Source: Macrosoma leucophasiata (taxonomy: Eukaryota; Arthropoda; Insecta; Lepidoptera; Hedylidae). Taken from it: DNA of 64,000 nucleotides. The notes beneath the pieces were generated by a model. It was not told the origin of the DNA, made no database searches, and saw nothing but the letters and a program-made list of their open reading frames with translations. Below, one piece after another: positions 21,471-31,645 of this stretch (its first letter is position 1; each line of letters opens with the position of its first letter). The position numbers and the translations under genes are program-made. The stretch covers positions 6,731,001 to 6,795,000 of the forward strand of contig JAWQUS010000020.1 in NCBI GenBank assembly GCA_036365455.1, given 5' to 3'.

Positions 21471-22750
21471 GAAAAAAGGTAAAAATATGTAGTGTTTAAC
21501 ATAAAATTAATGAACAATTCATGAATTTTTCAACTTCATCACAAAACGTATTTTGATTAGGATGCAATGTTTGTGAAATTAGGACTTGTTGAGTTAAAAA
21601 CCTCAACGCAGTGCGAGTACGGTTTGTTAACATATTACATGACTGTTTTTAGTGGTTGGTATTTCAAAGAAATGCAAAATCTTCTTCAATAGAAAACAAT
21701 AGTCCAGTAGATAATATACTAATATATTGTCACAAATTCAAAGTCGTTTTAAGCTTAAAACTATAGCAATCAAGCAATATTTCAAACGGAAATGTCACAA
21801 TACACAAAGCATTTCCAAAAGTTTTCGTGTTGCCGAAGCAAAATATTGTAATTTATGAAACTGTCTATTATTTCATAAACTGCATTAAATCAGCTTACAC
21901 GTTTCGCTAATGAATAACGAGAAAGTTTCGACGAAAAAAATATTTTGCGGTAAGAATCACGCAATGCCAGTAATACCACAATGGCTTACGTAATAGTGAG
22001 AATGCAGTCAAAATGATTCATTGTGTATTTCGTTTACAAATTGAAGTACGGAGGTATTAGGTCCTAAAGTGCAGTTTGTATGGGTGTCCATAGTTAAGGC
22101 TGATTTGGACTGATCAAGTGACTGGGTCAAGCAGGAGTTTAGTACTATACATAATACATTTATGTCAAAAAGTGGACAGACAAGCAGACAGGCCACAGAT
22201 GGAAAGTAATCACCGTTGCCTATGAACATTTGTAACACCAAGGGAGTAGCCAACGTGCTGCCATTTCTGGAGGACTCTTTGGCGGCACAGCGCCCCTGGA
22301 ACATTACACAAGCAACGCCTGAAACTTAAAAGGCGACAACCTACTGTATATTTTCTTGTACTATGATATTATTATGTTTAGTATGAATGACAACAAAACC
22401 ATCTATGCTCTTTTCCTGAAGGGTCGTCCTTCAAGCCCGCAGCAAATAATTTCCTAATTCAGTTACTAATTACTTGACTAAGTTTTAGTAACTTAGTCAA
22501 GTAATTCAGTCTGAACAGCCTTTACGTACAAGTCTGTCCTGTCACGCTCCACTCGTTCACCATGTGCCAAATGCATATATTATTGGTACCAACAAAACAC
22601 ATACCATGAAATTAGTATAGATTACGGGTTCTACAACTAAGTTTAAGTAAGGGTAAGCTCTTCGAAAAACATTTCATGAAGTTGGCATTTTGGTTTCACG
22701 ACAATTGCAAGAGTTTAAGTGACCATTAAATCTACAAATAACATGTTAGT
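21471..22750. other. 1.3 kb without a recognised element
   Basis: AT-rich. The only structure I see is a perfect 15-bp stem, 22470-22484 with 22490-22504 (TTACTTGACTAAGTT and its complement, 5-base loop). Confidence 0.5.
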
Positions 22751-22761
22751 ATCGACATCAT

Positions 22762-23116
22762 AAGAACGCGCACGGCCCCGTGGACCAGCCACGGGGCCGT
22801 GCGCGTTCTTATGATGGCGATAGATCGTAAGTGATCTACGCGGTTAAGCGAAACGGGTGCGGTCGGGTAAGTGATGGGTGACCGCTAGTGGCAAATTAAA
22901 ATGCGCGTATCCGTGCTTCGGAGGGCACGTGAAACCATTAAACCTCGTCAGAGGCCTTATGGGCGGTTTGTAAACATCCGACAGCGGGTTGGCCACTAAC
23001 CCTTATCTCCACCAACCCGCATTGGAGCAGCGTGATGGAGTAAGCTCCAGGCCTACCCAAAAAGGGGAGAAACTCGTGCCCAGCAGTGGGACGTATAATG
23101 GGTTGCCATTATTATT
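22762..23116 (+). repeat. 5S-derived SINE with palindromic 5' junction
   Basis: Body and tail as in the 2934 copy (GGTTAAGCG ... GATGGGTGACCGC, CGTGCTTCGGAGGGCACGTG, CCCAGCAGTGGGACGTATAA, CATTATTATTA). The first ~70 bases form a perfect 28-bp inverted repeat (22756-22783 with 22789-22816). Flanks ATCGACATCA (22751) and ATCGTCATCA (23117) differ at one base and may be the target duplication. Confidence 0.88.
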
Positions 23117-23182
23117 ATCGTCATCAAATCGATTGGAGCACACTAAATCCTGAATTAGTTTCTTTGGTATACCTACTGTATC

Positions 23183-23290
23183 ATACTAGCGGACCCTGAC
23201 AGACGTTGTCCTGTGTTTTCTTTGAATATTAAATTCGAATCGATATACCTAAGTGGTAACTGTCATACACGTTACAATTATGTCACACGC
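23183..23290 (-). mobile_element. Helitron-like terminus
   Basis: ATACTAGCGGACCCTGACAG ACGTTGTCCTGTG, the other common variant of the CTAGT-ended family. The far end could not be found. Confidence 0.45.
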
Positions 23291-23343
23291 CCTAAAGTTA
23301 CCAAAATATAAGAAATAGGTATGTTCTTTACCACCAGTTCTTC

Positions 23344-23616
23344 TTATAATGTGATGAAAGTGGGGAACAAGCATGCAGTTCACGTAGATGTAAAGTGCTG
23401 ACTGAAGCCTATAGACATGTGCACATCAACCAGAGGTCAAAATACAGATGCGTTGCCACCTTAGTAGTTAGTCCCTAAGATAGGAATGGGGCCATACATT
23501 AGCATCTCACCGGAACACTATGATGCTGAACACTACCTATTATTTGGCGGCAGATAGATTAGGTTGATGCGGTTACTTACGCCTTTGAGTCCTTATACTG
23601 GAACTCTACCACCAGT
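23344..23616 (-). repeat. S290 B copy
   Basis: Full-length: ATGTGATGAAAGTGGGGAAC ... CACTACCTATTATTTGGCGG CAGATAGATTAGG ... GAACTCTACCACCAGT. Subfamily B diagnostics throughout. Confidence 0.92.
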
Positions 23617-23654
23617 AAGAACCTGTGTTATTGCTACCTTATCATTTTACTTGT

Positions 23655-23800
23655 CAAAAGTCTTAGGAATCGGCGTGCATGTATGAAGAGCATTATGAAG
23701 GTAGACGAGGCACGAGAGGTATGTCAGGGCCGGGATATCTGGCGCTCTACACTCTCTGCCTACCCCGTTAGGGACCTGGCGTGAAGATACATACATACAT
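23655..23800 (+). pseudogene. LINE 3' end (11-kb family)
   Basis: CAAAAGTCTTAGGAATCGGC, AGGTAGACGAGGCACGAGAG, CCGTTAGGGACCTGGCGTGA AGATACATACATACA. It encodes the last ~40 codons (KRIMKVDEAREVC.. SAYPVRDLA) of the LINE family seen at 11086; strongly 5'-truncated. Confidence 0.88.
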
Positions 23801-24916
23801 TCTAAAATAGTAGGATCACGCTAACAGATATAGCAATAGTTATGCCTCGCTTCAAATAGATATTCACATAGGTGTATCTATATGTATTTAAAGCTTCGTG
23901 GGCAGTAGGTACTCCGCTGTCAGAGTTACTCTTAGACACTTCTAAGATAACCATACATTTTGCTTCGTCAGCACGGACTGTATCGTGCTCACCATCAGTG
24001 CCGATAAGTCAGGACATAGGTGTTGGCCACGATCAATAGTGTGTAATCGTTAATCAGCGCTGAGTTTTCACAATTATTCTAAAACGCCAATTCCAAATCA
24101 TATACCAAGATCCATCAGCGCTAATGGACAGCTTAACACTGCAACCAGCCTTACCTGCGTTTTTCCGCGCAAGTATTATGAGACACAAAATCAAGCTAAT
24201 GCGAAATGTCTATGCAATGGCAACACTCAGCTATGACGCAAGTAAAGGGCAGAGCAGAGATGTACCTATTATCAGTGTGGTAAGTGCAACCACAGACTAA
24301 TTGCGTCCATCCTAATATCACAAATTAAGATATAACGTGGTGTACACACTTACAAAAACATGGACAAAATAGTAGCATTTTTTCGTTATTAATTATAAGA
24401 ACTTAGTTCTTACCTTTATTATTCCTTAACAATTAACCTTTATTGTTATGAAGAATTTTGCAAATGTTCTTTGCTATACATTTAAGTACATATTTGTATT
24501 GCAATTATTGTTACGTTCCGGTACAAATAGCATACTCGTACATGTTAATTCTTTAGCTTCACATAACTTTTGGCACCACCTGGTTGCTGTATTGAAATCT
24601 ATTTGCGGGAGGATCAGACACCAGTCCCTCACAAAACTATGATTTAAAAGCAAACAATGTATTGACAATAAGAAAGTGCATAATTTTGATTAATGTAATA
24701 AAGTGTCTTTTTTCCAAATGTTCGTTATATCCGACGAAACTTCTATGAAGGGAAGACAAAGGAATATTGTGAGAGAAATTGTGAAAACATTTTTCTTTTT
24801 CAATAGGGTCTCAAGTAACTAAAACTTCGATGTGGCAAAAGTCAAAGAACGAGACCTCGTTCTTGAAATAGATGCCTATATTGGGTCAGCTAGTCCTAAA
24901 TTAAATATATGATAGG
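23801..24916. other. No recognisable feature
   Basis: Unassigned 1.1 kb. The 64-codon frames at 24448 (both strands) have no motif. Confidence 0.45.
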
Positions 24917-25143
24917 TACAGTATCCAACAAGAAATATATCGACCTCAGGAAGGAGACGGCTTATTTCGGGTCTGTAGAGCGTTATCTCTTTCGCACCGT
25001 ACCTATTTGACGTTTGTCAACCGTTTTGATCAAGTTTTGACCAATACCGGACTGTCAGTGCTTACGTAGGCAGTGTGCAGCAGAGATAACGCTCAACGAA
25101 GTCGAAACGAGCCGATCGTCACTTTCGTAGGCTCGATGTGCAA
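24917..25143 (+). repeat. Unnamed ~230-bp family, copy 1
   Basis: TACAGTATCCAACAAGAAAT ... GAGCGTTATCTCTTTCGCACC ... CAAGTTTTGACCAATACCGG ... CAGCAGAGATAACGCTC ... GGCTCGATGTG. The two GTTATCTC/GAGATAAC segments are an internal inverted repeat. About 80% similar to 47975. Confidence 0.8.
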
Positions 25144-25659
25144 TATTAATTGTTGAGTATATCATTCCGTCAGATGTGCAATCGTCTTTAGAAGCGGTCG
25201 TGTCTGGACACAGAGCGAATTGAAATTAAAACTATACTGAATGCGACAGCTCTATTATGGCTAAATTATCCTTGTGCAACCGCCCGTTTCCCAGCTATGT
25301 CGAGCCACAGTGACCTGCTAATGTGACGTCATCATTCATGTCATAAAATTAGTAAAGTATTTAAAAATAAAACAACCTGCGAACATATGCCTATCTAAAT
25401 CGCCCACGCCGTTCTGGAGTTGTGTTTTTAAGAAAACATTTAGCGAAGATGTACGTATGTAGGTTTATTCACGTCAAAACCTTTACAAGGAGGCAGTACA
25501 TTCATCACTTTTTGTATCACTAAGTCGGAGACCACTGAAGCTAAAATGCGACCAAAACGTCGGGTTGATTGTAAAATGTTTTGCCTCTTTTTCTGTTACG
25601 GTACATATATGCGAATCTGTAATACGTCAGAGCCATATAACGTATAAGTAGGTATCTCA
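25144..25659. other. Unassigned, with one Penelope-core trace
   Basis: At 25526-25572, CCACTGAAGCTAAAATGCGA CCAAAACGTCGGGTTGATT matches the central core of the Penelope fold-backs at 51264 and 54958. Their flanking arms cannot be recognised here. Confidence 0.5.
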
Positions 25660-25893
25660 CTTTTTTATGTAAGGTGATAAGCAAGCATGCAGTTACGACT
25701 GCAGCCTATAGAAATCTACACAGAAACCAGGGATCAAAATGCAGATGTGTTGCAACCCTGAACCCTACGTCGTTTTACCTTTGAGATAGTTATCTTACCG
25801 AACAGACCGTAGACCAGAATAGTAGACCGATAAAATGAATTAGGTAATATGGTGGTGCTTACACCCTCGAGTTTTGACGCTGGAACCACCGTC
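25660..25893 (-). repeat. S290 B copy, diverged
   Basis: TTTTTTATGTAAGGTGATAA GCAAGCATGCAG ... GACGCTGGAACCACCGTC. First of four same-orientation S290 copies within 1.2 kb. About 20 bases are lost after GCATGCAGTT. Confidence 0.85.
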
Positions 25894-25978
25894 TAAAGAA
25901 CCTATCTATTAACTCATACTGTGCTGTAACTCTACTCCCACTATAACTTGTGGTAAAGCTCACTCTGGAATTAACCCT

Positions 25979-26232
25979 TACTTTATGTGACAAAGGTCGC
26001 GAACAACCATGCAGTTCATATGATTTTTTAGAGATTACTGCACCTTTTAGACATCTACACCAAAACCAGAGGTCAAAATACAGATGCATTGCGCCTGAGA
26101 TTTTTGTTATTATGTCTCTGTGTCGTCTTATCCGTACACGATAGCGCTGAACATTACCATTTGGTGGCAGATAGATTTTGATGCAGTGGTGCCTATGTCC
26201 TCGAGTCCCTATACTGAGACTCATCCACCAGT
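25979..26232 (-). repeat. S290 B copy
   Basis: TTTATGTGACAAAGGTCGCG AACAACCATGCAGTTCATA ... CATTTGGTGGCAGATAGATT ... GAGACTCATCCACCAGT. The second of the cluster; it lacks the GGGGCCATAC block. Confidence 0.87.
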
Positions 26233-26243
26233 AAAACCTTGTC

Positions 26244-26536
26244 TTTTTTTATATAATGGAAGTGGCAAACAAGCATGCAGTTTGCACATTGGTGTTAAGT
26301 GATGACTGCAGCCTATAGACGCCCACACAAAGACCAAGGTCAAAATGCAGCTCCTCCACTCCTGAGGCCTAAGGTGTTATGCCTCTGTGCCAGAAACTAC
26401 AAGGCCACATAGGTACATTAATTACCACCTGACCGGAACACGATAGTGCTGAATACTACCATTTAGCGGCAAGTATATTAGGTAATGCGGTGGTGCCTAC
26501 GCCCGCGAGCTCCATCACTGGAGCTCTACCACCAGT
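26244..26536 (-). repeat. S290 A copy
   Basis: Full-length, young-looking copy (ATATAATGGAAGTGGCAAAC to GGAGCTCTACCACCAGT), inserted 11 bases after the preceding B copy. Confidence 0.95.
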
Positions 26537-26595
26537 GTTTGAATTGTTTATATTGACTAAGCGTTGGACTAACCTTTTTTCAATAAAATAGTATA

Positions 26596-26883
26596 TTTTT
26601 TTTTTATGTAATGGAAGTGGCAAACGAGCATGCAGTTCACATTGATGTTAAGTGATGACTGCAGCTTATAGACACCCACACAAAGACCAAGGTCAAAATG
26701 CAGATGCGTTACCACTCCTGAGGCCTAAGGGTGTTATGCCTCTGTGCCGGAAATTACAGGGCCGTACATTACCACCTGACCGGAACACGATAGTGCTGAA
26801 CACTACCATTTAGCGGCAAGTATATTAGGTAATGCGGTGGTGCCTACGCCCGCGAGCTCCGTCACTGGAGCTCTACCACCAGT
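26596..26883 (-). repeat. S290 A copy, near consensus
   Basis: Oligo-T(10) ATGTAATGGAAGTGG ... GAGCTCCGTCACTGGAGCTC TACCACCAGT. Very close to the copies at 29813, 56462 and 61492, which suggests recent spread of subfamily A. Confidence 0.96.
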
Positions 26884-27483
26884 AACTCTACCACATTGAA
26901 CAATCATGTTCTGTTAACGTAATACGAGTATACTTGCGCAAATTAATTTCAACCTTAGTAATTGTCCACATGTGATGTAATCATGCCGTTTATAGCATAA
27001 GAGTGACAGATTTGGAAGGCACACATCGTTATCTTCCACATCGGACTATGTAATCAACAGATATCACTGCGTTATTTAATTAAAGATATGGTGACCGCGA
27101 GATAGAGGGCATTATGGTGCTGGAGAAAGCCGAGTCGTAAATTTATCTTGAATGTTTAATAAGAAGATCGTGATACTGTGAAAAGAGCAGCGTTATATAT
27201 TACCTGCACTGAGGTGACAATAGTGTTCTTCAATGCTGGTAACGCGTTAGCAATTTTGGTGTTACAAATATCTATAAGCAACTGTTCAACTCATCAGGAG
27301 GTCCATCTACAATAAATAAATTATACATCAAAGAATACTGATCGTAGACATCTATGAACATATAAACATTAGAATGTCCAAAATTTCAAATTGATGATGA
27401 ATGATATATTCTACAACGCAATGATTATAGCATCTGCGTTGTGTCGTCGATGGATTATAGCCATAAAATATTTATGTTTATTA
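26884..27483. other. No recognisable feature
   Basis: Unassigned spacer. Confidence 0.45.
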
Positions 27484-27491
27484 ATACTTTG

Positions 27492-27793
27492 CGAAAGCTC
27501 CAAGTCACTCAGCGACCAATGGAAAGGGCTATGCTCGGCGTTTCCCTACTGGATCGAATCAGAAATGAGGAGATCCGTAGGCGAACAAAAGTCGCTGACA
27601 TAGCCAAGCAGATTTCCAAGCTGAAGTGGCAATGGGCAGGGCACATAGCTCGGAGAACCGATAGCCGCTGGGGCAGAAAGGTTCTCGAGTGGAGACCACG
27701 TATTGCACGTCGCTTCCGATCGGTCGGCATGGAGGTCCTTGGGGGAGGCCTATGTTCAGCAGTGGACGTCTTATGGCTGATATGATGATGATG
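27492..27793 (+). pseudogene. RTE-type LINE 3' end with target duplication
   Basis: Plus-strand translation: LQVTQRPMERAMLGVSLLDR, RRRTKVADIAKQ, LKWQWAGHIARRTDSRWG, then a deletion that joins RPRI to ARRFRSVG. The 3' end is GTTCAGCAGTGGACGTC...GATGATG. These are the last ~100 codons of a BovB/RTE-like LINE. Compared with 43023-43463 about 90 bases (GRPPTRWTDD segment) are missing. A perfect 8-bp direct repeat ATACTTTG lies at 27484-27491 and 27794-27801. Confidence 0.88.
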
Positions 27794-27801
27794 ATACTTT
27801 G

Positions 27802-29218
27802 CTGTTCTAAAACAAAGAATGTTCTTTCCATTGCCAGACAAAATATGGATGCAACGTCCGGTCCTGAGTTACAATCATTCAGTGATTGCCCGCGACGTAC
27901 ACCAGGTCATCGGTTCAGCTCGTGATCGCCACTTCCAACGAACCTTTTTACCTCAACAGTCATCGGTTCTTCGAGATATTTTTTAATTTCCTGCGAATCG
28001 CATTGTCTGTCAAATCCAAACCCAAGCTATATGGAATCAAAAAAGACAAATCGTTTCGAGGAAAGTAGGTAGTGCCCAGATAGTAATATATTTTCCGCTA
28101 ACCGCTTCGCTTGTGACTGAACACCAAGGCGATGACAGTTTCCAACACCCGCATAATACATTTACAAATATTGTCCATGTCTGTGGACCACACGTAATAT
28201 CATCTTTATCATATTATTGGCGTTGTAATTGTCTTTGAATTGACATTCTGGTATGCCGTGGAAAGATTCCGCTAAATGTGACTTTCAATGTGATGAGTTT
28301 TATCACATTTTGTAGACGTTATAATTATAATTTAATTACTTTAATTTTAGTCTAGAACTTGTAAGCCAGTACTCCTAAGTTTGTGTTTGTTTGTGGTTCA
28401 ATTCAATTTCAATTCGGCTCATCAGATATGTGCCCCAGCAAGAACCTTTGAACCTAACTGTGTGTGACGAAGAACAGACATACTAACACACGTTCCTGAT
28501 ATGGTTTCCGTTTCCTTTTGGGGTACGGAACCCCAAAAACAGGTATTGTAGCTTTCTTATAGGTATGTACGAAGTATTCATATTATATTCGTATTTCGCT
28601 ATTGAAAAACATGCAGGCGGAGAAACATACGAAACAAATTGTAGATACATTAGCGTATAAGCATAGCAGCTTGTATTACAAGGTCCTAGCAACAGATAGC
28701 GTCAAAGCCAAATCGTTTAGACATGTCGATGAGGTAGCAAACGGGTATTTGGTATTGGCGAACTTCGTACGGCAACGGTAATGGTTGTGAAGCTCGCGGT
28801 CGCTCCTCCATTACTGTTGTAGTGATAGAAAAAAAATCGTGCAAGAATTCTTTTTGTCCTAGTATTATTTTACATCATATATATTTTTTTATTTACCCAG
28901 TTTGTTACGTTTTATCTCGTATATTTGATGTAAATTAATATCATGGACACAAAAATGATGTAGCGTCCACTATATTAAGGCGCCAACTAGTGTAACACAG
29001 ATGAAACCTCACTGTACTTGTCTAGTACGATAGATGGCGTGCATCCGAATTACATCGCACATGCGAAGATTTCTCAAGAGTTGGCATATATACAACTTCC
29101 CAACGTCAATCGTTGGGCCGCGGCCCGCCAGGCGCTACCACCTCGCCTGGTCGGAGGATCCTCCCTATTTGCCGGAGGAACACTTCCACCCCTTCCTCCA
29201 CAATGAGTATAAATGAAT
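27802..29218. other. 1.4 kb mostly unassigned
   Basis: No recognised element. A GC-rich, proline-rich open segment lies at 29100-29215 (TTGGGCCGCGGCCCGCCAGG region), directly before an S290 fragment; its origin is unknown. Confidence 0.4.
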
Positions 29219-29354
29219 GGCGGTGGAGTTCCAATGTAAGCGCTCGGGAGCGTAGGCACCATCGCATTGTCTAATCTATCTGCCGCCTCAAGATAGCAAT
29301 CAGCTCTGTCATATTGCGGTTAGATGGTAATGTATGACCCCGTAATAATTATTA
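29219..29354 (+). repeat. S290 B copy, tail missing
   Basis: GGTGGAGTTCCAATG, CTCGGGAGCGTAGGCACCAT CGCATTGTCTAATCTATCTG CCGCC ... GGTTAGATGGTAATGTATGA CCCCGTAATAA. Head half only, plus sense. An A-rich low-complexity stretch follows (29357-29410). Confidence 0.82.
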
Positions 29355-29514
29355 CAGGTAAAACAAATGCAAAAAATGTAAAAAAGGCCAAAAAATGTAA
29401 AAATACAAATGTAAACAAGGCCTCAGAGTTAACAGCATATCTTTAAAAAAATAATAATTTAATATTAAATTTGCGTAAGTAGGTATATTCTACTAAGTAG
29501 TCAATAGTTTCTGT

Positions 29515-29710
29515 TGCTTTTGAAAGAAGCATCCAATTCACACAGATGTTAGGTGATGATGCAGCTCCAGCCTAGGTATAGATATCTACTTACATAAAAA
29601 CCAGAGGTCGATATGCAGATACGTTGCCACCCCTGAGACTTAAGTTGTTATAATATCTCTGTGATATTTATTACGGGGCCATACATTACCATCTAACCGA
29701 AACATGCATA
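29515..29710 (-). repeat. S290 B copy, head missing
   Basis: AGCATCCAATTCACACAGAT GTTAGGTGATG ... ACCAGAGGTCGATATGCAG ... TTATTACGGGGCCATACATT ACCATCTAACC. Strongly diverged. Confidence 0.82.
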
Positions 29711-29812
29711 GAGCAACACCCGAGGGGAGTAGCCATATGCAGGCTTTCCCCTCTGTCAAAGTACAAGCCCAAATAGGCCTATACCTGTCGCCTAGATATT
29801 TAAATGTGTGCG

Positions 29813-30103
29813 TTTTTTTTTTAATATGTAAGTTGAAGTGGTAAACAAGCCTGCAGTTCACATTGATGTTAAGTGATGACTGCAGCCTATAGACACCCAC
29901 ACAAAGACCAAGGTCAAAATGCAGATGCGTTACCACTCCTGAGGCCTAAGGTCTTATGCCTCTGTGCCGGAAATTACAGGGCCGTACATTACCACCTGAC
30001 CGGAACACGATAGTGTTGAACACTACCATTTAGCGGCAAGTATATCAGGTAATGCGGTGGTGCCTACGCCCGCGAGCTCCGTCACTGGAGCTCTACCACC
30101 AGT
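29813..30103 (-). repeat. S290 A copy, near consensus
   Basis: Oligo-T then AATATGTAAGTTGAAGTGG ... GTGCCGGAAATTACAGGGCC ... GGAGCTCTACCACCAGT. Intact at both ends. Confidence 0.96.
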
Positions 30104-30295
30104 AAAATTTGAAGATTTTTTCGGGATTTTTTTTCTGTATTTTGTTGAAGTCAAGGTGTGAGTTTCGTAGTAATAGACGTTTTTTGTAGTGTGCGTGTGT
30201 GTCGCACGCATTTCCCCCCGCAAAAAATGACAAACAGACTGTCTTGCATCGGTAATAAACGCTATGGCTCCGGTCCGCCGCGACCGGTGGGCCGC

Positions 30296-30421
30296 GTTGC
30301 TCTATGGGAACATGCTAGTGCTGAACGCTACTATTTGGCGGCAGATAGATTATGTGCGATGGTTAGGTAATGCGGTAGTGCCTACGCCCCCGAGCTCCTA
30401 GACTGAAACTCTACCACCAGC
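30296..30421 (-). repeat. S290 B copy, head half
   Basis: GGAACATGCTAGTGCTGAAC GCTACTATTTGGCGGCAGAT AGATTATG ... GACTGAAACTCTACCACCAG. The tail half has been replaced by unrelated sequence (30110-30290). Confidence 0.85.
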
Positions 30422-30485
30422 AAATAATATTGTTATTAGCTGTTATTGTTTGTTAGTTAGTTGAACTGTTTCAATTCTCTACAAA

Positions 30486-31100
30486 TTTTAATTAAGTTTA
30501 ATACATTAGTATACATAGAAATGATAGCACCATATCTGGCTGCATCTTCTAACGCTACCAGCAAGAACAGATTAGAATATGCGTTGAGATTGCACCTAAT
30601 TCACAGGTTGACTCCGGTCACCCGACCGTGACCACTTGCGGTCCTGGGATGTATTTCACTCAAATAGGCTTTTTCACTTCGAAATTATTATTAGATTCCA
30701 TCTTCACTTTGTACCAAACTGTTATTATTAAAAGTAAGTAGCTAAATTTTATTCCACGGAACAATGACTTCGTAAAAGTAAAGTCGTAGTGCGGTCTGTG
30801 GATCTCACTCTTAGACTACCTATTGGAAAGTCATCGTTCCGTGGAATAACATTTAACTCTTACTTTTAATAATAACAGTGAAGATGGAATCTAATAATAA
30901 TTTCGAAGTGAAAAAGCCTATTTGTGTGAAATACATCCCAGGACCGCAAGTGGTCACGGTCGGGTGACCGGAGTCAACCTGTGAATTAGGTGCAATCTCA
31001 ACGCATGTTCTAATCTGTTCTTTCTGGTAGCGTTAGAATCTACAGCCAGATGTGGTGCTATCTTTTCTATGTATTCGAATGCATTAAACTCAATTAAAAC
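30486..31100. mobile_element. Large inverted repeat (fold-back), arms ~285 and ~272 bp
   Basis: Left arm 30486-30770 and right arm 30829-31100 are reverse complements with few mismatches: for example CACAGGTTGACTCCGGTCAC in the left arm against GTGACCGGAGTCAACCTGTG in the right. A 58-base spacer separates them. The left arm has a 12-base extra piece near TTGTACCAAACT. No coding frame. A 40-bp segment of the spacer (AGTCGTAGTGCGGTCTGTG ...) is repeated directly at 31184-31222, just beyond the right arm. The class is unknown; it could be a fold-back DNA element or an inverted retroposon pair. Confidence 0.85.
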
Positions 31101-31110
31101 GACTTTACTT

Positions 31111-31175
31111 TGAGGAAAGTATGACTAATAATTGTCAGAACCCATACTGCACTGACAGTTCTTAGCATACTTTGC
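31111..31175. repeat. Short inverted repeat beside the large fold-back
   Basis: TTGAGGAAAGTATG ... AATTGTCAG pairs with CTGACAGTTCTTAGCATACT TTGCTCAA; about 28-base arms with several mismatches. Confidence 0.65.
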
Positions 31176-31183
31176 TCAAAGGA

Positions 31184-31400
31184 AAGTCGTAGTGCGGTCT
31201 GTGAATCTCACCCTTAGACTATAAATAATAACGCGGGATGGAGAGCAGCGTCCCGCGATAAATCTATCGCCATACCCAATCGCCACGAGTATGGCATATT
31301 CTTTCCTAATAACGTACAAAATTGTTGTAAGGCTCGTTGAAGAAGTGACTTTGATAGACTTTGGCCAACAGTGGACGTCTATCGGCTGGAGTGATGACGA
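31184..31400 (+). repeat. Small RTE-tailed retroposon, copy 2
   Basis: Begins AGTCGTAGTGCGGTCTGTGA ATCTCACCC, continues GCAGCGTCCCGCGATAAA and ends CCAACAGTGGACGTCTATCG GCTGGAGTGATGACGATGA. The end is RTE-like. Compare 20245-20420. Confidence 0.62.
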
Positions 31401-31645
31401 TGAATATAGTTGCGACTCAATATGCTCGTAGTATATTGTATGACAGAGCTTTTTCAGAGAGTACTGGGAATATGAGCACCCCAATTTACTTGCCAAAGAT
31501 ATTGATGACTTCTGCATTGTCCTTTCACCTATTTGCAGCACTTATACAACACACTTTCAATACTTTTAATAATAACAATATGTTATAATCTGCTCGGTTG
31601 GGTAGCGTTCGGGAAGCTACAATAAATCTTCTCATCCTACTTACC

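Noticed and set aside
25859..26224. 121-codon minus-strand open frame
   Set aside because: Lies entirely within S290 copies; other S290 copies do not keep the frame. The same holds for the frames at 4490, 14684, 29640, 41184, 49388 and 56420.
30486..31100. LTR retrotransposon or CRISPR-like array
   Set aside because: The long repeats are inverted, not direct, and there are no spacer-repeat units, primer-binding site or pol frame.
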